Of a stretch of 5,129 nt of DNA, positions 1 to 5,129 are shown in pieces. How positions within the stretch are numbered: position 1 is the first letter of the stretch; every line of letters starts with the position of its first letter. The stretch spans positions 1-5,129 of the forward strand of contig SKKZ01000174.1 in NCBI GenBank assembly GCA_007123455.1, read 5' to 3'. The stretch comes from Coriobacteriia bacterium (GTDB lineage Bacteria; Actinomycetota; Coriobacteriia; Anaerosomatales; SLCP01). The notes under the pieces were generated by a model. The model was not told the origin of the DNA, searched no databases, and worked only from the letters and a program-made list of their open reading frames with translations. The position numbers and the translations under genes are program-made.

Positions 1-2
1 CC

Positions 3-401
3 CCGGCCATGCCCGAGGGCGAGGAGGCGACCGAGGCGGCCAGAAAGCTCGCGCGCGTTGCGGCGGTCACTGCCGTCGGGCGCCACGCCGGCAGACTCGT
101 CCACCACTACACGCCGACCGGTCGCCAGACGGTCGCCCGCGGTCGCGATCTCACCGCGTGTCGGCTCGTCATCGGGACCGGCGGGGCACTCACCCGGCTG
201 CCTGGCGGTGTGGAGACGCTCGAGGCCGCTCGCACGCCTGCCGCGGGGTGCGACCGTTTGCTCCCGCCGGCTGATGCTCTCTGTCTGCTCGACCGCGAGT
301 ACACGCTCGCCTGCTGTGGTGCGCTGCTGGCGCACTTCCCGTCCGGCGCCGTGGTGGCGCTGATGCGGCGCAGCATCGACCTTGACGACCCGACCGTCTG
401 A
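3..401 (+). CDS. glmL: GlmL/'MutL'-family mutase accessory ATPase, C-terminal part (5' end outside window)
   Basis: This is the C-terminal ~132 residues of a GlmL-like protein. The frame is open to the left edge, so the ATG at 9 is internal and not the start. Family members are roughly 450-600 aa (from memory), so most of the protein lies upstream. Seen in the sequence: an RHAG segment, then a Y-TPTG stretch and GRDLT, then VIGTGGALTRLPGG, which fits the adenosine-binding loop of actin-like (ASKHA) ATPases. Near the end comes the family-typical tail LLPP...LLDREY...CCGALLAHFP. Known of the family: GlmL-type proteins are encoded beside B12-dependent mutases (glutamate mutase, D-ornithine 4,5-aminomutase) and are thought to reactivate or chaperone them. 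They are unrelated to mismatch-repair MutL. The stop codon overlaps the ribosome binding site of the racemase gene, so the two are probably co-transcribed. I infer service to OraS/OraE because of that neighbour; a glutamate or lysine aminomutase is the alternative. Confidence 0.85.
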   Translation, partial: PAMPEGEEATEAARKLARVAAVTAVGRHAGRLVHHYTPTGRQTVARGRDLTACRLVIGTGGALTRLPGGVETLEAARTPAAGCDRLLPPADALCLLDREYTLACCGALLAHFPSGAVVALMRRSIDLDDPTV

Positions 402-406
402 AGGAG
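401..406 (+). promoter_or_regulatory. Ribosome binding site deciding the orr start
   Basis: AAGGAG lies 5 bases before the ATG at 412, a near-ideal Shine-Dalgarno sequence and spacing. Its first A is the last base of the upstream gene's TGA stop. It favours ATG 412 over the in-frame TTG at 382, which lies inside the preceding gene and has no comparable site. Confidence 0.8.
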
Positions 407-411
407 TTCGC

Positions 412-1485
412 ATGAGTGACCGGGCCACCGTCACCGTGGATCTCGCGAAGATCACTGAGAATACAAGACGCGTCCGAGCCCATCTCCCGGGCGTTGCGAT
501 CGTCGCCGTCACCAAGGTCACGTGCGGCACGCCCGAGGTCGCACGGGCGATGCTCGCGGGCGGGGCGAGCGCGCTCGGCGAGTCGCGGCTCGAGAACATC
601 GAGCGGCTGCGGTCGGCCGGCATCGATGTCCCGTTCTGGCTCCTGCGAGCCACGCCGCCCGGGCTTGCTTCCGAGACCGTGCGGCTGGCCGACGTCTCAC
701 TTGCGAGTGAGGTCGTCACCGTCGAGGCGCTCGACCGTGCGGCGAGAGCCGAGGGTGTCCGCCATCAGATCCTGGCTATGGTCGACCTCGGTGACTTGCG
801 CGAGGGCATGCTCCCTGCCGAGCTCCCGGAGTTCCTCGATCACGTCGCCACGCTGGGCAGCATCGACCTGATCGGCATCGGCACGAGCCTCACCTGCTAC
901 GGCGGTGTCGTTCCCGACGAGGAGAACCTCGGCGAGCTCGCGCACCTTGCGCACCTGGCCGCAGCGCGGCTCGGACGGCCGATGCTCGTCTCGGGCGGGA
1001 TGTCGAGCTCGATCGATGCCGCGCTCTCCGGCCGTCTGCCGGATTCGGTCGACAACTTGCGCGTCGGGGAGAGCATCATCCTCGGCGTGAGCACGGTGAC
1101 GCGGGAGCCGCTGCCCGGTCTGCACACCGACGCGATCACCGTCGAGGTGCCGGTCATCGAGTGCAAGCTCAAGCCTTCGCTCCCGCGTGGTGTCGTAGCG
1201 CAGGATGCCTTCGGCAACGTGCCGGCATTCGAGGACCGCGGAGAGCGGCGGCGGGCGATTTGCGCAATCGGGCGCCAGGACGCGCCGCCGACGGGTCTGC
1301 GCCCGCTCGACCCGCGGGTGGAGGTGCTCGGCGCGTCGAGCGACCACCTCATACTCGACGTACACGACTTGCCTGAGTCGCCGGCTGTAGGCGATGCAAT
1401 CGCATTCGTGCCGACGTACGCCGCCACACTCGCGCTTTTCACTTCACCCTATGTGGAGAAGCGGTTCGTGGGAGGGGCGTCCTAG
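412..1485 (+). CDS. orr: PLP-dependent ornithine (alanine/ornithine family) racemase
   Basis: A 357-residue cytoplasmic enzyme of the alanine/ornithine racemase family with a fold-type III PLP barrel. Its likely reaction is L-ornithine to D-ornithine, supplying D-ornithine 4,5-aminomutase in ornithine fermentation. Seen: an N-terminal TVDLAKITENTR segment; AVTKVTCG with Lys35 as the probable PLP Schiff-base lysine; LGESRLENIERL (56-66); MVDLGDLREG (123-132); GIGTSLTCYGG (155-165); SGGMSSSI (194-201), a likely phosphate-binding loop; NLRVGESIILG (215-225); and a C-terminal YAATLALFTSPYVEKRF. Length matches known Orr proteins (about 350-360 aa). The start at 412 is chosen for its AAGGAG site. 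It follows the GlmL-like gene by 10 bases, and that neighbour supports ornithine over alanine as substrate. Lysine racemization for a lysine 5,6-aminomutase is the main alternative, since substrate cannot be read from the sequence alone. The stop overlaps the convergent gene's stop. Confidence 0.85.
   Translation: MSDRATVTVDLAKITENTRRVRAHLPGVAIVAVTKVTCGTPEVARAMLAGGASALGESRLENIERLRSAGIDVPFWLLRATPPGLASETVRLADVSLASEVVTVEALDRAARAEGVRHQILAMVDLGDLREGMLPAELPEFLDHVATLGSIDLIGIGTSLTCYGGVVPDEENLGELAHLAHLAAARLGRPMLVSGGMSSSIDAALSGRLPDSVDNLRVGESIILGVSTVTREPLPGLHTDAITVEVPVIECKLKPSLPRGVVAQDAFGNVPAFEDRGERRRAICAIGRQDAPPTGLRPLDPRVEVLGASSDHLILDVHDLPESPAVGDAIAFVPTYAATLALFTSPYVEKRFVGGAS
1482..1485. other. Shared CTAG stop palindrome between convergent genes
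   Basis: The four-base palindrome CTAG reads TAG on the + strand (1483-1485, end of the racemase) and TAG on the - strand (1484-1482, end of the 911-aa membrane protein). The two coding regions therefore overlap by four bases, and no intergenic space separates the operons. Confidence 0.95.
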
Positions 1486-4217
1486 CTTCCCGTTCCTGCC
1501 ACAATGCCAAGCAGGAAGACCATGAGCACCACGAAGATCATCGCCATGTTGAAGCTCATGTCGCGTGCATAGCGCTGGATGTTCCGGCGCGTGTTCAGAA
1601 CGCTGTCAGGATCGAGACGGTCCGAGACCAGCCAGGCGGATCGCTCCTGTGTCGTCGTCTCGACTACGAGGCGGACCAGCGCGACAGCCCAGCGGGCGAC
1701 GTGCTCGAAGCGTCCGAGTCCCCGTACCCGCCACTCCATGAGCGTCACGGAGCTCGGTATTGCGTCGCGCGCATGCGCGCCGAATTCGTGTGCGCGACCG
1801 AGCTCGCGGGCCCTCCACTCGGTCAGAGCGCCGGGCTTCGGCATCGCGTCACGCGCATGCGCGCCGAGGTGCTGTACTCGGATGGTGCTTGGTCGAGACG
1901 AGGTGTCCACTTGGTGCAGGCGGCTATCGAAACGCTCCTCACTCGAGATGCGGTTCACCTCGGCTGAGATCTCGCGGATCACGTCTTCGCCGGCCATGCG
2001 CCGCTCAGCGAGTTCGATCGCCGTGTGCGCCACCGCGCTGCGGAAGACCTTCACCTCTTCCAGGACACTGGCGAACCGGTATAGGGCGGTCTCGCTCTCT
2101 CCGGTGCGCACCATCTCGGTGAGAACGCCCATGCGCTGATTGAACTGCCGCTGTGCCATATACGATGCGATGCTGCGCACCGCATCGATGGTAGCCGCGG
2201 TGCGCTGGGGATCGCTCTCGGAGCGGGCACGTAACCATTCGTGTGTCCGGGTGACAGCGTAACGCACCGTGGATTGTCGCTCGCGCTCGAGAGCGAGGTA
2301 GGCATTTTGGAAGAAGTACTGGTTGCGTGGTTCCGGCGCCCCGGTCGTGATGGTGATGATCGTGCGTTGCCAGTTACGTTCCGCACGCAGGTACGCCGAG
2401 CGATAGCCGAGGCGCATCGCGCGCAGCCTTTCCGAGAGCGCCGCGATGTAGCGCGCATACCAGCCGCCCACCCAGGTGCACACGATCAGGAACCCGCGGG
2501 CGGTCGATTCGTACCAGTAGTTGACACCGAACCACTTCGGCGCGTGGAGGTGGAACAGGCCAAACTTGATTCCGACCACGAAGATCGTGGCACCTATGGC
2601 GAAAGCCATCACCACGGACATCAGGTCGCCGGTGCTCAGGAAGTACTTCTTGAGGTAGTAGTCGAGAAGGTCGGCGTGCAGCGCCCATTCGTGCAACCCG
2701 GGCGCGAACACACCTTTGAGGAGAAGGTGAGGCCGCACTCCGAGCGTGATGATAGCGGCTGAGAGCATGCCGAGCGCGATGAGCATCCGTGGCGGGGCGT
2801 CCACGACCTCGGGCCCGTACTCCTGTTTGGGTTTGCCGAGGAAGACGAACCCGATGAGCTTGATGAACGAGCACGCGGTGCCGCCGCAGACCACGACGTA
2901 GATCTTCTCGGCGATGTCCAGGGACATAAGATGATGAAGTTCGTAGGCCTCCTCGAGGGCATGGTGAATCAGGCACTTGCTCACGAACCCGTTGAAGAGC
3001 GGCACGCCGGTGATGCCCGCCGCTGCGATGAGCATGAACACGAAGGTCCAGGGCATCTTGCGCCACAACCCGCCGAGCTTGTACATGTCGAGCTGTCCGG
3101 TGCGGTACGCCACCGCACCGATGCCGAGGAAGAGCGCGGCTTTGAACAGCGCGTGGTTCACGACATGGAACAGTCCGCCTGCCACCCCCATCGCGCCGTG
3201 AGAGCCGAGGTAGCCTGCTGCTCCGATTCCGACCAGGATGAAGCCCATCTGGCTCACACTGTGGTAGGCGAGCATGCGCTTGGCGTTGTGCTGGCCCAGC
3301 GCAAGCGTCACGCCGATGGCCATGGTCGCGATACCGATCCAGAGCACCACGAGGCCGAAGTTCGCCGTCATACTCCAGATCTCGTCGGAGAGGTCCTCGA
3401 TGATGGGGGGCCGGAAGAGCGCGGTGACCGTGCGGAAGATGCCGTAGGCGCCGGCCTTGATCATGACGCCGGAGAGCAGCGCGCTCGCCGGGGACGGCGC
3501 GACCGGGTGGGCGTCGGGGAGCCACACGTGGACGGGCAACATGCCCGCTTTCACACCGAACCCCAGAATCAGGAGTCCGAACGTGACCCAACGAAGGGTC
3601 TCCGTGCCTCCCTCTAGAGGGATCGGCCCGATCGCGCCGGTGTGCCCCAGCGCGTAGGTGAGGAAGATTCCGCCGATGAGCGCAAACCCTCCGAGCACCG
3701 TCATCCAGAGGTACTTGATCGACGCCCGTTTGGCGTCGTCGGTCTCGGTGTGTATGACGAACAGGAACGCCACGAGCCCGAGCATCTCGAAGAAGAGGTA
3801 GAGCGTGATGAGGTCGCCCGCAAGCACGACGCCGAGCATGGCCGCGAGGACGATGAGGCTCGTCGTGTAGAAGCGGTCGTGCTTCTTCTCGTGGTGCATG
3901 TAGTCGAGTGCGTGCAGGGTCGCGCAGAACCACACGAACGTTGTGAAGAGCGCGAAGAGCATCCCGAACGGGTCGACAACGAAGTTCAGGTGCCCGACGA
4001 GCACGGGGATCGATGAGCTCACCTGGTGCTCCGCCCCGATCAGCGGGATGAGCGCCGCAGCTCCGAGGAGGGTCACGCCGGTGGCGAACAGCACGAACCC
4101 GTTTCGCACGTCCTCGCGCCACCGTCCGAGCGGACGCACGGCGAGCGCGGAAACAAGCGGCCAGAGCACCAGGAGCGCCGGCAGCGGGTGCGTGGCGATG
4201 TGTGCGGTCTCGTGCAC
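1482..4217 (-). CDS. NuoL/MrpD/HyfB-like proton-conducting membrane subunit with long C-terminal extension
   Basis: A 911-residue polytopic membrane protein related to the antiporter-like subunits of complex I, Mrp antiporters and membrane-bound hydrogenases. Residues ~13-592 hold about 16 hydrophobic segments. Channel residues are present: Glu144 in LFFEMLG (TM5), Lys223 in GFGVKAGMLPVHVWLPDAHP (TM7), Lys254 in SGVMIKAGAYGIFR (TM8), HSVSQMGF (319-326), HVVNHALFK (351-359, Lys359), and Lys414 in NGFVSK (TM12). Family members are usually about 450-650 aa. Here residues ~595-885 add an Arg-rich, mostly helical hydrophilic domain with a tandem 28-residue repeat (785-840), then a last membrane helix at ~888-907. 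The positive-inside rule puts the domain in the cytoplasm. The GTG start is supported by AGGAG six bases upstream. It follows another subunit by 9 bases, so co-translation is likely. Role: H+ or Na+ translocation inside a multisubunit complex. Whether that complex is a Mrp-type antiporter or a redox-driven pump cannot be settled here. I do not recognise the extension. Confidence 0.88.
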   Translation of the reverse strand: MHETAHIATHPLPALLVLWPLVSALAVRPLGRWREDVRNGFVLFATGVTLLGAAALIPLIGAEHQVSSSIPVLVGHLNFVVDPFGMLFALFTTFVWFCATLHALDYMHHEKKHDRFYTTSLIVLAAMLGVVLAGDLITLYLFFEMLGLVAFLFVIHTETDDAKRASIKYLWMTVLGGFALIGGIFLTYALGHTGAIGPIPLEGGTETLRWVTFGLLILGFGVKAGMLPVHVWLPDAHPVAPSPASALLSGVMIKAGAYGIFRTVTALFRPPIIEDLSDEIWSMTANFGLVVLWIGIATMAIGVTLALGQHNAKRMLAYHSVSQMGFILVGIGAAGYLGSHGAMGVAGGLFHVVNHALFKAALFLGIGAVAYRTGQLDMYKLGGLWRKMPWTFVFMLIAAAGITGVPLFNGFVSKCLIHHALEEAYELHHLMSLDIAEKIYVVVCGGTACSFIKLIGFVFLGKPKQEYGPEVVDAPPRMLIALGMLSAAIITLGVRPHLLLKGVFAPGLHEWALHADLLDYYLKKYFLSTGDLMSVVMAFAIGATIFVVGIKFGLFHLHAPKWFGVNYWYESTARGFLIVCTWVGGWYARYIAALSERLRAMRLGYRSAYLRAERNWQRTIITITTGAPEPRNQYFFQNAYLALERERQSTVRYAVTRTHEWLRARSESDPQRTAATIDAVRSIASYMAQRQFNQRMGVLTEMVRTGESETALYRFASVLEEVKVFRSAVAHTAIELAERRMAGEDVIREISAEVNRISSEERFDSRLHQVDTSSRPSTIRVQHLGAHARDAMPKPGALTEWRARELGRAHEFGAHARDAIPSSVTLMEWRVRGLGRFEHVARWAVALVRLVVETTTQERSAWLVSDRLDPDSVLNTRRNIQRYARDMSFNMAMIFVVLMVFLLGIVAGTGS
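1493..1517. other. Short inverted repeat just past the racemase stop
   Basis: TTCCTGC (1493-1499) and GCAGGAA (1511-1517) form a perfect 7-bp stem with an 11-base loop, starting 8 bases after the racemase stop. It lies inside the last codons of the opposing gene. No T-run follows on either strand, so it does not meet the usual criteria for an intrinsic terminator. It may attenuate or stabilise the end of the racemase transcript, or be chance. Confidence 0.3.
1698..1865 (-). repeat. Tandem 84-bp in-frame duplication in the C-terminal extension
   Basis: Two adjacent 28-codon units (1782-1865 and 1698-1781 on the - strand) encode residues 785-812 and 813-840. They align without gaps as GAHARDA(M/I)P....L.EWR.R.LGR. 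The best-conserved DNA is a ~21-base stretch at 1762-1782 and 1846-1866, identical but for one base and exactly 84 bases apart. Within it lie perfect palindromes: 14 bp centred at 1773/1774 and 12 bp centred at 1857/1858. The units differ at many other positions, so the duplication is old and the protein sequence seems to be maintained. Confidence 0.85.
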
Positions 4218-4223
4218 GTCGGA

Positions 4224-4228
4224 CTCCT
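4224..4228 (-). promoter_or_regulatory. Ribosome binding site deciding a GTG start
   Basis: On the - strand AGGAG ends six bases before the GTG at 4217-4215. It overlaps the TAG stop (4229-4227) of the preceding subunit, as in TAGGAG. This fixes the GTG start and suggests translational coupling of the two membrane subunits. Confidence 0.8.
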
Positions 4229-5129
4229 AACGGAAGAACGCGTTCACAGCGATCTGAGCAAGCGAGTAGGGTGAGCCGGGCAGGGTCGCGCCGAGTCCGA
4301 GCCCGAGCGTGAGCGCAGAGGCCACGACGGTAGGCCCGAGCATCGACATCGGAGCCTCCTTCTCGTCCTCGCTATTGACGGAAGCGAGGGCGTGCGGCTC
4401 CTTGAAATACGCGGCGTATACGATCGGCAGCAGGTAGACTCCGGCAAGCAACGCCCCACCCAGCAGTACGGCAAGGTAGAGGGGCTCGTCGACCTCGAGG
4501 ATGCCTAGGCCGAGATACCACTTGCTGATGAATCCGGAGAGCGGCGGCGTACCGATCATGCCGAGTGCTGCGAGCGTGAAGGCCCCCATCGTCAGCGGCA
4601 GGCGCTTGGCTGCCCCGGCCATCTCGCTCACGTTGTGGATACCGGCGCGTTTGATGAGCAGGCCTGCGCAGAGGAAGAGCGTGCCCTTCATAAAGGCATG
4701 GTTCGTGATGTGCACCAGTGCGCCGATAGTCGCCCCGGCCCCGAGAAGTGCGATGCCGAGCGTGACGTATCCCATCTGGCTGATGGTCGAGTACGCGAGA
4801 CGGCGTTTGAGATTGTCCTGACTCACCGCGAGGATGGCAGCGAAGACGACGGTGATAGCGGCGAGCACCGCAAGGTAGGGCATCACCCCGAGCGATGCGA
4901 GCAGCTCGACGCCGAACACCTGGAAGACGATACGCATGATGCCGAAGGAACCCGCGGCCACCATGACGCCCGACAGGACCGCCGAGAACGGCGCAGGCGC
5001 CGCCGGGTGCGCGTCAGGCACCCATCCGTGCAGCGGCATGATCGCGGCTTTCACGCCGAAGCCGATGATGAAGCACCAGAAGACGACGAGCAGTGCCGTG
5101 CGGTCCATCTCGGCGGTGAGCAATCCGGC
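4227..5129 (-). CDS. NuoL/NuoM/MrpD-like proton-conducting membrane subunit, C-terminal part (5' end outside window)
   Basis: The last 300 residues of a second antiporter-like subunit. The frame is open to the right edge and the visible part begins just before TM7, so roughly 190-220 N-terminal residues, including the TM5 glutamate region, are missing. Fragment numbering: GFGVKAAIMPLHGWVPDAHP gives the TM7 channel Lys27; SGVMVAAGSFGIMR (53-66) is TM8, with Ala58 where the downstream paralogue has Lys; AYSTISQMGY (112-121); HITNHAFMK (140-148) with Lys148; and PPLSGFISKW (195-204) with Lys203 in TM12. Further hydrophobic segments follow, with a short acidic loop (NSEDEKE) before the last one. 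It ends without any hydrophilic extension, at normal family length. It lies 9 bases upstream of the 911-aa paralogue and is surely in the same operon. Role: one H+/Na+ translocation channel of a multisubunit membrane complex. Similarity alone does not separate MrpD, HyfB/F and NuoM-like assignments. Confidence 0.88.
   Translation of the reverse strand, partial: AGLLTAEMDRTALLVVFWCFIIGFGVKAAIMPLHGWVPDAHPAAPAPFSAVLSGVMVAAGSFGIMRIVFQVFGVELLASLGVMPYLAVLAAITVVFAAILAVSQDNLKRRLAYSTISQMGYVTLGIALLGAGATIGALVHITNHAFMKGTLFLCAGLLIKRAGIHNVSEMAGAAKRLPLTMGAFTLAALGMIGTPPLSGFISKWYLGLGILEVDEPLYLAVLLGGALLAGVYLLPIVYAAYFKEPHALASVNSEDEKEAPMSMLGPTVVASALTLGLGLGATLPGSPYSLAQIAVNAFFR

Noticed and set aside
382..411. An upstream TTG start that would lengthen the racemase by 10 residues
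   Set aside because: It lies inside the preceding gene and has no Shine-Dalgarno, whereas ATG 412 has AAGGAG five bases upstream and gives the usual family N-terminus.
697..1365. A 222-codon antisense open frame within the racemase gene
   Set aside because: It is Arg-rich shadow sequence opposite a well-conserved enzyme, with no independent support.
1493..1517. Rho-independent terminator
   Set aside because: The stem is only 7 bp, the loop is 11 bases and no T-tract follows on either strand. It is kept only as an inverted repeat.
1482..2450. A separate gene for the C-terminal extension of the 911-aa protein
   Set aside because: The frame is continuous from the channel domain through the extension with no stop. 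I saw no convincing ribosome binding site and start at the junction, so a single fused protein is the simpler reading.
2931..3617. A 228-codon antisense open frame on the + strand
   Set aside because: It is low-complexity, rich in Glu, His, Asp and Arg, and is exactly antisense to conserved channel helices. It has no ribosome binding site or recognisable motif.
2374..4122. A 582-codon open frame on the - strand overlapping the 911-aa gene in another frame
   Set aside because: Its product is dominated by Arg, Ala, Pro and His with no membrane or domain pattern, typical of a shadow frame in GC-rich DNA. The overlapping frame has clear family motifs along the same stretch.

Overview
The window is gene-dense, GC-rich bacterial DNA. 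It holds four protein-coding genes in two convergent blocks and no intergenic stretch longer than about 10 bases. I saw no RNA gene, insertion sequence, CRISPR array or phage feature. GC-rich codon use and an ornithine-fermentation type gene pair suggest an anaerobic, amino-acid-fermenting, high-GC bacterium. A Coriobacteriia-like actinobacterial lineage is my inference; there is no rRNA or other marker here to prove it.

Left block (+ strand, about 1-1485): the 3' end of a GlmL/'MutL'-family gene, an actin-like ATPase accessory to coenzyme-B12-dependent mutases, followed after 10 bases by a complete PLP-dependent alanine/ornithine racemase family gene (orr-like). Together they look like the tail of an operon for ornithine degradation. 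In that pathway Orr converts L- to D-ornithine, OraS/OraE (B12- and PLP-dependent D-ornithine 4,5-aminomutase) act next, and the GlmL-like protein would maintain the mutase. The mutase genes would lie upstream, outside the window.

Right block (- strand, about 5129-1482): two consecutive proton-conducting membrane subunits of the NuoL/NuoM/MrpD/HyfB superfamily. The upstream one (4227-5129) is cut by the window edge. The downstream one (1482-4217) is complete at 911 aa, much longer than the roughly 450-650 aa usual for this family. The excess is an Arg-rich, mostly helical hydrophilic domain of about 290 residues, followed by one final membrane helix. It contains a tandem 28-residue duplication. 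The genes are 9 bases apart, with the second ribosome binding site overlapping the first stop codon. They probably belong to a multisubunit cation/proton antiporter or a complex-I/hydrogenase-like ion-pumping module that continues beyond the right edge.

The two operons meet tail to tail and share a CTAG palindrome that supplies the stop codon on both strands. No separate terminator space exists between them. The most unusual item is the extended 911-aa ion-channel subunit; the rest resembles known anaerobe metabolism.
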